Origin: Formicarius rufipectus
Taxonomy: Eukaryota > Chordata > Aves > Passeriformes > Formicariidae
Direction of reading: 5' to 3'
DNA: 64,000 nucleotides
NCBI GenBank assembly: GCA_013399695.1
Contig: VXAU01004951.1
Coordinates: forward strand, 683,478 to 747,477
Shown: positions 1-11,659 of the stretch, in pieces
How positions within the stretch are numbered: the stretch's first letter is position 1
Layout: each line of letters begins with the position of its first letter
Position numbers and translations under genes: made by a program
The notes under the pieces: generated by a model
Seen by the model: only the letters and a program-made list of their open reading frames with translations
What the model was told of the DNA's origin: nothing
Databases searched by the model: none

Positions 1-600
1 TTGCAATCCAGACACCGCCTTAGTGCCCATCTAAAAGAGATGAGCAGAGGTGTCCAAGGCAAGAGGCACTGGCACCAATATGCATGGAGAGGTCTCCCTG
101 GGAAATGATAATGAATTGCCTCTGGCTCTTGAGAAGGCCCAGGTCTGTAAAATCACCACTGAAAGGGAGAAAGTGATCAAAGAGCAGCTGTTACCTGCTT
201 CTTACAGTGTGCAGAACAGGTCATCAAGGGATGTATTCAGGCAGTGGCTTTAAAATAAGAAAGCATGCAGTGTCTAGTTATGACAGGGAATTTACTGCTG
301 CAGAACAGTGAGGTGATTAGAAATAAAAACTATTTCAGCAACTAATTTGACAAATCTTGGGGCTGTACATAGAAGGATGAAGGTGCAGTCACTGCCAGAG
401 GAGGTCCCAGAGCCACAAATTATTGTGGCCTGGGCGAGCAGGTTGGGTGAGGTCCCTTAGGCACAGGCTTCTTACTCTTTCTTCCATGTCTGTTACTGGA
501 GGCAGGGTGCCAAAACAGATGGCTTCTGAATCAGTACATTCTTACAGACAGTTAGAAAATGCAGGTAATATGTCTACAAAGGTTTGAGACACAACCTGGG
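1..600. other. Unassigned sequence, left edge
   Basis: No repeat family, exon or RNA gene is recognised here. A 67-codon frame opens at position 50, but it has no domain, splice context or biased composition, and I treat it as chance. The right border is where similarity to a CR1 LINE becomes visible. The LINE could extend further left in a form too decayed to see. Confidence 0.5.
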
Positions 601-2060
601 TACTTTCCGCACAACTTGACATTTGTTTTGAAGTGCCAGAACTCGGGGGGAAAAGTGCTTGTGTTTAAATATGATTTTGGATTTAAAAGGTGTGTATGGG
701 ACAACCTAAAGTAATTATAGTTCTGTCATTCTGATACTGTTTTGAGGTGAAATAATAGAAAAACTGATATGGGATTTGATTAATAAAAAATTAAAGAAGG
801 GAAATATAATTAATGCCAATCAAAATGAATTTATGGGAAATAAATCCTGTCGAACTAATCTCTTTTTGATGAGATGATACAATTTGTTGCTAAAGATACT
901 AGCGCAGATGTGGTTAGACTTTTTAAAGCATTTGTTGTTATATCTCGTAGGATCTTGAGCAAGAATAATATAAAGTAACTTGCTGTGTATTAGATAAATT
1001 AAAAAATGGTTAAATGGCATTCTGAAAATAGACAGAAATAGGGAATCATTGCCACAAACATGTAATATCAGAATTCTGTGCAGACTGCTTCTTGCTCCTT
1101 GTCATATTTATTATTTTTATCAATACCAGGGAATAAGATATAAAACCACCTGGAGGAAAGTTTGTTGGTGACACAAATTATAAACCTCTGCAGACAAAAC
1201 ATGAAAAAGGACAAGGTCACAGATGCAGGGCAGTTGCAGGTTTCTTGTTAAACTTGGCTTAAGAAAGTAGTGTGTGTTTTAATGTGGTCAATTGTGAAGC
1301 ACTTTACAAAGGCATGCAAAGAGTAGTAGTTAGCTAGGCTTTTAACCTATAGGATCCTATTCTGAGAAGCAGAAATTTTGAAAAAAAATATGCTAGTGGT
1401 TTGCTGAAAGTAAAACCTTTTGCAAAATTATGTGGGAAGACATAATTTAGAGGCTTGAAAGAGTAAACTGGGGTATCTCAGGTGTGAGCTAGGGAAGTAA
1501 TATATGATGTCTGTACTTGCCAGGTGCTCAGTTACTGTAAATATTGCCTTCTGTTTTGGTGTGCCCGCTCAAAGAAAGCTACTCCTAAACTGAAGAGACG
1601 TCTCAGAAGCTAGTCATGCAAATGATGGTAATGTGAGGGGCCATGCTTCACAGGCTGAGGTTCCTGGAGAAGAGCCTCTTTAGTTTATCAGTGGGAAACC
1701 TAAGGGATTGCAGTTTGTAAATACCTACTTAGTGTACCAAACTTAAATAAGAAGGCACTTCAAGCTAGCAAACAATGTAAAAAAAAGACCTACTGGCTGG
1801 AACCTGGAGCCAGGCAATTTCACACTAGAAATGAAGCACAATTTTTTTTCAACTGTGAAAGTAATTAAACATTGGAACAATTTACCATGGGAATGCGGTG
1901 GATTCCCTATCACTGGCAATTTTAAAATCAATACTAGCTGTTTCTTGAGAACATATGTTCTATCCAAGCATGAATTAATTTAGGATAGTCCTATAAACCA
2001 TGTTATTCAAGAGGTTGGCAAAGAAGCTCACATTTCTTTCTGGCATTATAATCTTTATTT
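600..2060 (+). mobile_element. Old, decayed CR1 LINE, 3' part with RT remnant
   Basis: The sequence follows the order of an amniote CR1 LINE over about 1.45 kb. An RT segment comes first (about 690-1000, around 'gaaataatagaaaaactgat' and 'gggaaataaatcctgtcgaa'). Next is the stretch before and including the catalytic box (about 1115-1175). The connecting region follows (about 1250-1720), then a strongly preserved block with 'attaaacattggaacaattt' at about 1862-1885. The 3' tail runs to about 2060. CR1 elements encode an ORF2 protein with endonuclease and reverse transcriptase and insert as 5'-truncated copies; this one looks 5'-truncated with its 3' end present. It is dead: frames shift repeatedly. 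At 1161-1175 the codons read Phe-Val-Gly-Asp-Thr where the family has Phe-Ala-Asp-Asp, so one catalytic aspartate is lost. Family assignment is from remembered consensus; the 5' border is uncertain by 100 bp or more. Confidence 0.8.
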
Positions 2061-5000
2061 TCTTAACTGTTAGGTAGTGTGTCTCCCCTCCTCCTTTTCC
2101 TCTGACCCCCCTCAACCCCTCCCCTTTTTTTTTTTTTCCTTCTAGATCTTTTAACATTTTTACATAAGTGACCAAACGTCTTTCTCATCCTGCTTGTGTT
2201 TTAAACAGAAGGTTAGCATAGGACTTTTTCCCCCTTGGACAGTATTGTACTTTCCACCTCCAAGTCTGAAATAAGAGTTTATTCTCATTGATCTCGGTTT
2301 TGGCCACAGCTGAATGTGTGTTCACACGTCACAGTGATAAAAGCAGTTCTCCAAAAGGTATCTGTATGGCTTCATTGGTGCTACTAAATAGAACAGTCCA
2401 GGGAATATTTGCATGCCCTGCAGTCAGCTGGAACAGCACCATTTACGTCGATAGGAGTAAACTCTCTTATCAATGAGAGTGCTAAAGCCATATACAAGCA
2501 GCCTGTGGGCAAGGGTTGTTCCTTGTTTGCAAAAACCTCCAAGCTCTACCTGGTGTGCTGGCTGCTGGCACAGGCAATGTCACACCAGTGACCACCATGC
2601 TGGTAGTTTAACAGCACAGTCAGTTCACCAGTGCCTTTTCTTTCTTGGTTATGTAAAGCATGTGCGTTTTTTTTTCCCTCCCCCTAGAGGTGTATGTCCA
2701 AATAGTGGATTCAAGTCATACACAATTTATTACAGTATTGCTGATACATTTCTTCAGAGTAGCATAAAAAATATTTGTATTAAAATGCTCAGATTTTTTT
2801 AGAATTTTCTACTTAATAGTATACATTATATTTTGTATTTCATTTTGCAATGTTTTGACATTCTCTACATACACCATGTCAATATTCTTAATATAAAAAA
2901 AAATCATCATTCTAATTTAATCTTGATTTTGCAGAGATCTTTTTCTGCAGAAACTTTCAAAATTTCATTTTTCAGCTTGATTTGAAATGAAAATGATTAA
3001 TTTGCAGAACTTCCTTTAAAGGTGGTGGCTTTTTTTTGAGGCAGTGAAGAATGTATTAGATCTAAGTGTGCACTGCATATTGCAGTGACCCTCATACCCA
3101 TGCTTTGAGTGTGTGTCTCTGACCTCTCAAAATAGGTTAGTTCTACTTGCCTGCAACCAAGATAGCAGTTCAGCTTCAGACTGTAGATCACTAAATGCAG
3201 ATATCTATCTTATCCAGATATATATGCTCTCAACACCTACTTTTCTGCCTGTGTGTTCAGGTGAGTCAGGTTCCAAGATAGACATCTGCATTTGGTCAGT
3301 AAAATTGGTCTCCATACTCTGCTGCTGGCATAGACCAAGGGAGTGATTCAGTTGCCTAAACACAGGTATTTGGAGCCATTTTATTTGTCTCCAATTACAA
3401 AGAGCTTTGCAGATGACATGGATAACAATATCATGGGATTTTTGAAAGACTCATGCTCTAATTTCTGCAAGTCATTCCCTCCTATTATCAAATGCAAAAG
3501 ATAATATAAAAACATCCTCCACAAAATCAAATTAACTTTTGTATCTTCAGCTCTTTCAGCTCTAATCTGCCTGGACACAAAACGACACACCTCTTGGTGA
3601 AATGAAAATTGCTTACTTATGCTGCCATCTTTTATTTTCTGTATTTTATCAGTGTTATCTTCACGAGGACTGTCACAAAAATATTCTGAGCTGCTTCTCT
3701 GGACAACAGAATCTGGAGGAAGGAAAAACCAGGCCATTGAGTGCTGGTCCAGAACTCTCCTAGGGCTGATGATAAGTTCCTTGACGGAGAACTCTTGAGA
3801 GGATGGACCCTAAAGTTGGATATTTGAATGAGGACAGCAGTAACAAAAATTCCAACCTGAAATTCTTGCTATAGAATGAAAAGTTACCCATCAGCAAATC
3901 TATGACCTTATTTCTTTGTTCCTACTATTCCATCAGCTGTACCCACGTCATTGTAGCAAGACCCTCAAGTACCATATGCACTCTTCAAGGAAATCTTAGT
4001 TTAAATAAGCATCCAGACTCCAAGGAAGATAACCAGCTCCAGCAGGAGTTTGGAACTCAGGAAAGGACAAATTCCAGAAATTCTGTACCTACATATATAA
4101 TAACTCAATGTGCTCTGGTCTGTAACCTGACACTGAGGCCAACTATTATGGAATAGCTCACATAGAATCTGTTAAAATCTCTTATTCTCCCAAACAGATT
4201 GATTGTGTCTGATTTGCCTGTTGGGATTGGGTGTCTTGAGAGTGCTAGCCCATTGATGTGACAGGGAACTGCTTGGTATGGTGTTGGTTAGCACAGGCTA
4301 AAACTGTGCTAGGAACCACTCTAGCAGTTCAGCAAGGCTGGTTGCTCCAGCACTGGGGAATGTTTCCAGGTGTTGTTTAATTTACTAGTAGGGGCATAGC
4401 CATGAAAACAAGCTCAGAACTTTGTTATTACTGTTGATCTTACAGGAAAAGAGTATTTTGGTGATGAGCAGCAACATACAATGAATAGATGGGAAGGTAT
4501 AGAAATAGGTCATGTTTTCAATATGGATTTAATTTCGGATCCTCTGGCACTATGTGGTGGTGTTTGTATTCTCTCGGTTGGCTGAACTGGCATCAGGGCT
4601 GACTGCTGTTTTCTGTAGATCTATTGGCAAGGGAGATCAGCCCAGTTCTGTTCTGCAGCTGTTGTTGCTGAAGCTTATTGCATGTAGGCCATTTGTTTGC
4701 AAAACTTGAGATGAGGGGGTTCTATGTTGGAGTTGTAATATAATTAGCCCATTCAGCTGTCAAAGTTGGGCCTTAGCCTTTGCTTCCATACAGTTGTCCA
4801 AGAAGGATTGTACTAGCAAGTATCTGGGGAGGACTTTCTTTGTGCGGAGTTGTGTTTACCTAGTGGATTCTTTATGTCATACTATCATTTTTAGACTGAA
4901 GCTCAGTCAGTCATTATTTATGAGATCTCCCTATATATAATTTAAGGGATATTTACTTTCTGCACTCTGTAATCAATTTTTCCTCTGTTTTTGTAGTTTG

Positions 5001-6420
5001 AGTTTAATTTTTTCCAAGTTTGATCTGCAGTTTATAGGCAGTGGACAATAAAAACCATCCTACATCAGCATACATCACCTTTTATTCAGTTGATTGTTTG
5101 AAACTTGGGGTTGGAAGAATGTCCAAGGAGGCCAATAGGTCACAAGTGTCCATGATGCTGAGCGTTCCACTAAGCCTACTGGAGTGTTTTACTTCAGTGC
5201 TTGCTTGCATAGGTTTTACTTTTAGCATTCATGTTTGAATTGTTGTATGAATTTAATGAGAGACTCTGTTTTTCTATCAATTTAATTCTGAGTGCCAACC
5301 TGAGTCAAAAACCTTTATATAAGCCTATTTCGCTGAAAAATACCTTTGCAGTTTTTGTCAAATACAGGCTTGCTAATGAGCATCCACGTGGTAATGTGGT
5401 TAGCACTTAGTTTCCTAGGTAAGAATCCCATTTGAATTCTCTGGATTATGTTACTGTTGGCCAGGTATGGTAATGTAATGTGTCTTTCTTGAGGATGTTG
5501 CTAACTAGATGGCCTAAAAAACACCACTGTGGCACGCTGGACTAAGTGCATTTTGGTTTATGTGCCTTTGGGGGAGTTAGTTCCTCTGAAGGTATGTGCT
5601 CCTGAAGGTAGCTGGGTGGTCACCACACCCCTCTCCCTATATTTATCTTAGCCCAGACTTCAGGTGGACATATAAGAAAGGGAAGACTGCATGATATGGA
5701 AAGCCAGAAGTTGTGCTAGAGCCACAACAAGCACACAGAAGATGGGGAGACATTTAAACATTTAGCCACAGTTGCAGAGAGAAAATCGCAGACAGGCAAG
5801 TGTAGAACACTTGCTGATTCTCTGGGCACTCTAGCATACAAACACTCTTTCCTGTCTTGTTACTTGTTGAAGAGGAAGAGGGGTCGAAAAAGCATTTATT
5901 TTTCAGTGTGTTTTTAATTGTCCCTCCTGAGACAGGCTTTTGCATGGTCGTGTGTTCAATCTGTCACTTGCAGTTTGTTTTCCAACAGCTGAGGCTGTTA
6001 TCAGAGTACTCCAGCTACCAAAAGGAAGGTAAAGGGGCCAGCACTGCACACCACAGAGTGGACTTGGGGTGGAGGGCCTCTGTCACGCAAGCTTGGATTA
6101 CCTACAAAGTTATTGTTAGTCTCTGAGCCTGAAGGAAGAGACCTTTTCCTTGGTATCAGTTTTGAAGTGCGACTCCTGTCCCAGGGGGTTTCCGTAGTTC
6201 GATGTCTTGTCTCTACCACAGATCAGCTCATGGCTGTTCTGGGATTTTCATTGCAAGGGTCACACTGGTCAAAAATACTGTCTTGACAGTTTAGGAGATG
6301 ACATTCTCTCTTGTCTCATGAAAAAGAAAAATGGTAAGGTAAGTTGTACCCATCTATTGTTGTTGACCTATCTCCACATGGTGACAGAGGACAGCTGCAT
6401 CTCCACTATCTGTTGAGGGT
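2060..6420. other. Unassigned AT-rich sequence with pyrimidine tract
   Basis: A C/T-rich run at about 2082-2137 ends in 13 T. A second T-rich stretch with a C-rich end lies near 2670-2690. The rest is unique-looking DNA in which I recognise no repeat or exon. The longest frame is 118 codons on the minus strand (3381-3737). It has no known domain and is within what chance gives in a window of this size. Confidence 0.45.
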
Positions 6421-6424
6421 TTAG

Positions 6425-6495
6425 GTTCTCCTGATTGTCATGCTCTCATTTTCAAACTTCTTGCCAGTGCTCTTACCACTGTGGTCATGGAGCAC
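6425..6495 (-). repeat. Possible MIR/L2-like SINE scrap
   Basis: 'ccagtgctcttaccactg' at about 6466-6483, preceded by 'ggttctcctga', resembles the reverse complement of the MIR 5' half, where a bracket of the type 'gttctcctga ... cagtgctctaaccact' is typical. Only this short block is recognisable, so it may be coincidence. Three clearer copies lie at about 32, 37 and 40 kb. Confidence 0.3.
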
Positions 6496-9400
6496 ACAGT
6501 GCTGTGATGAACCTGACCCCCTCAAAAACATTGGGATAACTGGTACTGATGTTTCTTGTAGTGATGACCACAATGCAGAGCTATCCAGTCTTTGTTTAAA
6601 CTGCCTTGTTTGCTGTTTGGCTGCAGCCACAGGAACACAGTGGGAATTCAATCACTGTGCTCTTCCATTTTGCTTTGCCAGCCTCGATGATCTCTGTGGT
6701 GGGGTTAAGCTTCCCCTAAACCAAAACACACTGATTCAGTATAAGGTTGGACGTGGCAGCTGGCCATAAATGTTGTCTTACTTTACTCGAAGTAGAGCTT
6801 GGGGTGGCAGTAGTGAAGGGTGGTAGCTGTCTTCATTAGCCATGCCTGCAAGGTCGTGCACAAGTTTGAACCACAGAGAGTGGTAGTGAGAGTGTGTAAA
6901 AGAAAAGAACAGATGAGACTTCTTCACTCCCACAGAAGGTGAAGCAAGGGCTGAATGTCAGATGCCTCAAAGGACTTCCTGCTGTGTAGCGTATTTTCTG
7001 GAGAGCCTGGTAAGGGCCACTTCATACCTTAGTCCTTGGGAGGAAGCATGGTCAAAGACATCAAAACTTTAAGAACTCAAACTAAGCATAGAAATGGATA
7101 GGAGAGGTGGGATCTCACCATCTTTGGCTCAGTATAGGATTTCTAGGAAAAAGGAAGCTGATAACAGTTTATCAGTTTACCATACCTGCACATACTGTGT
7201 TTTTGTCATAACAATATCCTTTTTTCTCTCCACTTTTCTCCCTGACATACTACCCTTCCTGTACATAGCTCTAATATACTTTTGCATAAGATTTTTGCAT
7301 TCCATTTCCTTTAGGCAGACCCTTTTTGATGTGAAGTTGTTGTGTTTCTAAATGACTTTATAACAATGATTTGGACATTACTAAAGTGGGACTCCCTGGG
7401 TCTGCTGGGTGCTAAGACATCGTGTATAAGGCAATACAGTGGCACCTTAAAGAGGAGTGTGCTTTGATAGAGTAGATTATACACATGTTTCAATGAGACA
7501 GATTCTTTGAAGTAGTCTTGTCAGTAATTGCCACAACAGGAGAGAATGTCTGAACTATATTTATAGGCCTGTTTTCAGGAGTTTGTCAAAACAGAGTTTC
7601 AACTGACTTGGAAGTGTTAAGACTTACAAACTTACCCCTCCCAAAAAAAAGGCAGATGGAAAAAAAAGATTAAATCCTTATATTTTTATGAGAGAAATAT
7701 TTAGGCATATGGAAAGATTTTCTTTTGATATCATAGAGATGTTTCATTTCAGAGATTCTGAAACATTGCATTTCTTTATCATCTCAAATGCTAAATGACT
7801 CAAAATATTTCTGCTTTTAAAATGGAACACAAACTGGTACATATTCTTACCTGACTAAAATTAAACATGCAAACGATTCATAGTAAAAGTGACAATGAAA
7901 TTGATTCAGATTTCCTGCAAGTTATTTCCACTGTTACATGGTAGTGGGTTTTTGTTTGACTAGGGCTTTTGGTTGTTTTTTCAAACCCAAAGCATTTTAT
8001 TTGAGGAACTTCTGACAAAAAGTTTCACAATTTGTTTGGAACAACAAGAGTTAATTAAAAAAAAAAATTCATAGCAAAGGCATTCACCCCTTCAAAAAGT
8101 AGTCCCTTGCCAGACTGTTAAGAGTATCAAACATTATGGATTATGGTTTTTGGAATCAGAATAGGGAACTGGCTGGGAGGTATTTGTCATGAATTTCAAA
8201 CAGTTAACATTTAGAGTAAAAAACTAAAGCACTAGGAAGATGGCAAGAAGCACATATTAAAATGTGAGATCAGGATGAGAAGATAGCCCTGATTTTGTCC
8301 TTATCCCATTTTAGATTTTGGAGAGCCCACATGTACACACATTTTATCTCTTCGTCTCATTTGAAAAATCTTAAGGACATTCAGATGTATTATGTACTCC
8401 CCTTTGCTAATTTGCACGCTGCAAGCTATCATAGCACTCCAGAAGCGGTTCAGTGCACAGGCAGGAAGAATACTACTTATCTAACCAATTGCAATTAAGC
8501 AGTACCATTTGAATTTGGAATATAGAGTGTGTTTTGAAGCCATTTATGAAAAAAGTGCAAACAATTTAACAAACATAATTGGGAAACAAAAATAAACAAA
8601 ACCAAATTCAAAGCAGTGGCCCTCTGGTCATGGAAAGAAGCTGAATTTGTTGGCTGTCTTATCTGGCATGAGTTAGTTGCTCAGCTGTACATACAGACAT
8701 TGTCCACCAGGATTTGATTTTGGAGCCAGAAACTCATTGCTAGGCTGGTACTGGCCTTCCATCATAAAAGATTTCCCTAATGGAAATTGCTAACATTTAG
8801 AAAGTTTTTATGGAATCTTGCTTAGTATTTAATAGAGAATTCAAGCTATCCTTGGAGAATATTTTCCTTTCTCAGTCCTGTATTTTTAGAAGGCCATTGT
8901 GTGGATAGCTTATTAAATCTTTGTAGAGCCCTGTTGAGGTTTTCTCCATTGTCATCTAAAGGACTGTTCTGAAAGGGCTAGGTTGTAACCTATCTTCAGA
9001 GACAGATTCCTCTTCTTCCCTTAAGTCATGCTAGTAATTTTTTTGTTCGTGGTAGGTCAAGTTCAAAGCTGGTGCTGTTATCAAAGCCCCCGTGATCTCC
9101 ATGAGGCATCAGTGAAGCTGTGCCAGTTTATAAGGGTGATGGGTCCATTCCAGTGAGTTTGTGCCTATGCTCTCTCTCCCATGCCATCCACCAGTTACAG
9201 AAAATAGCTCTTGTTTACCAGTCTCTGCATGGAAACAAGCAAATGCAAGCAGTGACAATTGGATTTCAACCTCTTTCTACACTTGTCAACCACAAGTAAC
9301 GTTATAGGTACTCTGCATTTTGCAGTAGCAGCCTTCAGTGCTGGAAGAGAACACTGGTTTTCTGCGATAGTGCTTGGCAGAACGTGTCTAAAGAGAGGAG

Positions 9401-10809
9401 CCAGTATATCAGAAAAGTAAGAGAGGCAGCAGTCAGGCAACACAATGCAATTAGGGATTTCTGGATGCTTTCATGGGCCTGTTGGTGGTATATATTAACG
9501 TGTTTCAGAATATCGACAAGTTAATTAAAGCTAAATGCAGATCGCCTTCTCTCATTTCTTGCCTCCTCCTTTGGGGAGCACCCCATAGAGTATCTGGGGT
9601 GCTCTGGGGCAGAAGGTAACAAGTCACAGGGCACAAATTCACTTGTAGGTCATTGCAGTGTGGTGTACCCAAGAACAAGGAGCAGGATAGCACCAACAAC
9701 CCAGAGAACAAGAAGCAGGGGTGATATGTGAAACATGTGCCTGGCTTTTAAGAAAACCTGATTGTGGTGTTCTTTTTATTCTACTGAGCCGAGCTTTTAC
9801 TGTTGATCACATCCTGATGTTGGCCAGCAGCTCCAAAAATGTGTCCTAGGTTGAAGCAGACAGCCCTGCAGAGCCCGGGGTGTACCTCATTTTGTGCAGT
9901 GTTAAATGTCTTCAAAGTAACTTTGATTAAATTTCTCAATTAACGCTTCTTGCGCTTTTGAGAGAGCAGCTAATTACTGCCCTGGTCAATGTGAAAACAT
10001 AGGGAGTAAGAACCAGAACTGTGTCTTGCACTGTCCCAGCAACTAATGTATGGCTCCTGGGAAGTGCTTGCATCAGTTAAATATTGAATATTTTAGACTC
10101 TTGATTATTGCAGGAAAAATATTTTCTTCAGGGTTTTCAACTGTAATAAAATGTCCTGTTGATGTACTGGGAACCAGGAGAACCATTTAGAACCAGGGAA
10201 GGAATCCATTTGTTCCCATAGTACTTCTGTGGACTTTAAAATATTTATAATCTTTCTGTGCTTGGACAGTTTTGTAAAAAATAAGCACTTTTTCTAAATG
10301 TTGGACAAGATCTATTTTAAGAAGCAATCAAAGATTGTAAAAGCATTTTTATGTAGTATGTGTTTATGCAGGTCTGTGACTACAAGAAGCACCCCCGAAC
10401 ATATCTGCAGTAGCTCTCTGCCTGTTCCCCTCATCCTCCAACTGCATCTCCCATGCTACCAGCCCTGAGCTCCCCAAACCCAGCTCCACCTGTGCAAGCT
10501 CCCTTACTCCCTCCCTCCATGTGTGGGATGCCAATGGATCCCATCCTTAGCCTAAATAAGTCTGGTATTCTAACCCCAGTCATCACCTGTGTGAGATATT
10601 AATCCCTTTTGTTCAACAGGAAGAAGTAAAAACCAGCACATGATGTTTTCACTCGTGTCATTAGCTAGTCTGTTGATACTGAGATTTGAGAAGCCTTGAT
10701 GAGAATGTTGCTACAACTTGTGCATGAGCCACCCAATGTCCCTTTTTCTTCTTTGCAGATGGAGAAAAAACTTTCTGACTTGACAGCATAAAAAGAGGTT
10801 GTGGTTTGA
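6496..10809. other. Unassigned sequence
   Basis: No exon, repeat family or RNA gene is recognised. A-rich runs lie near 7640-7665 and 8057-8069. A C-rich stretch of about 180 bp (10385-10570) stands out from its AT-rich surroundings but shows no motif I can name. Open frames are all under about 90 codons, except the 109-codon frame at 6440-6769 that starts inside the possible MIR scrap. Confidence 0.45.
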
Positions 10810-10825
10810 TTTTTTTTTTTTTTTT
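10810..10825 (+). repeat. Poly(T) run of 16
   Basis: An uninterrupted T16 tract followed directly by CC, six G and five A. Read on the minus strand it is a poly(A), but no poly(A) signal or recognisable retrocopy body precedes it on that strand. Confidence 0.9.
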
Positions 10826-11526
10826 CCGGGGGGAAAAATTATATAGAATTATGTCACATCAAGAAAAACACAATGATTAAAATAACTTGCTATGAATATT
10901 CATTCTCAGCTTGGCAGATGGATGAAGTGGGCTGAGCATTTGCAGAATATTGCTAACTGAGCTCTCTTCCAGAGAATAACATTTCAAAAGAATTTCCGAT
11001 TAGGTCTGTTGGCCAAAACTAGAAAGGATTTTTCTCTTCCTTTTTTCTTTCTTTGGCATTCTGAGCTTCCACCTTCCTGCTGAAATGAATTTCTTTCTAA
11101 TCACAGTTTTGGATACTTCTGAAGCCTCACACTGAGGCCTTCCAGATGGATTCATTGCAGCGGGAAGAGGAATACTCATTATCGTTATTATTATGATTGC
11201 TATTATACTTCTTAACTCTTAAGTTACATTGCCGTGATTGTCCTGAACACTCTCGAATTGGTTTACAAACAGTTTCATTTCCTTCCATCACTGAAACATA
11301 ATCACATCCGAAGAAGAAGCCAGCGTTTGTTGAGTAGCTTTGTGCTGAGGAAAGGGGAAAGGGGGGCATGCGTAGTACACGTTTTAAAGTTTAAGAAATA
11401 TATTATTAGAAAAAGTGAAATGACCCAGACTGGAGTTTAGCGGCATTTGTTCCCAGGAAAAGTGAGAGACTGCATGGATACAGTAACAGGCAATGGGAAG
11501 CAGAGATGTACCTCCTCTGAATGCCA
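10826..11526. other. Complex AT-rich segment, possible conserved non-coding DNA
   Basis: This stretch has TAAT- and ATTA-containing blocks, TTA-rich microrepeats (about 11179-11212) and a few retained CpGs (about 11160-11315), mixed without clear low complexity. That texture is common in vertebrate developmental enhancers. It cannot be established by eye; it is only a candidate for cross-species alignment. Confidence 0.2.
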
Positions 11527-11545
11527 CAGTGCCCCCTAGTAGCAG
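11527..11545 (-). promoter_or_regulatory. CTCF-like binding motif
   Basis: The site reads 'cagtgccccctagtagcag' on the plus strand. On the minus strand the core A-G-G-G-G-G-C followed by A-C-T matches the strong positions of the CTCF motif, and most remaining mismatches are transitions. CTCF is a zinc-finger insulator and loop-anchor protein. Motif resemblance alone says nothing about occupancy. A second site in the same orientation lies at 37425-37443. Confidence 0.35.
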
Positions 11546-11641
11546 CTTTTATTATCGATCAGAACTGTCTTTGAAGGAACATTGATACTTCTCAAAGTAC
11601 CTATGCAGTTCCAAATTCTGCCTCCAACAAACCAGGTTTAC

Positions 11642-11659
11642 AAAAAAAAAAAAAAAAAA
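11642..11659 (+). repeat. Poly(A) run of 18
   Basis: An A18 tract. The 50 bases upstream contain no AATAAA or ATTAAA, and no coding remnant is recognisable, so a processed pseudogene tail is not supported. Confidence 0.9.

Noticed and set aside
1595..1604. 10-bp palindrome GAGACGTCTC as a regulatory site
   Set aside because: It lies within the decayed CR1 and is not a complete consensus for a factor I can name.
3381..3737. 118-codon minus-strand open frame
   Set aside because: No domain, no start or splice context, and the length is expected by chance in 64 kb read in six frames.
11642..11659. Poly(A) tract as the tail of a processed pseudogene
   Set aside because: No poly(A) signal, no coding remnant upstream and no visible target duplication. 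The same applies to the A-runs at 16108, 25760 and 57328.
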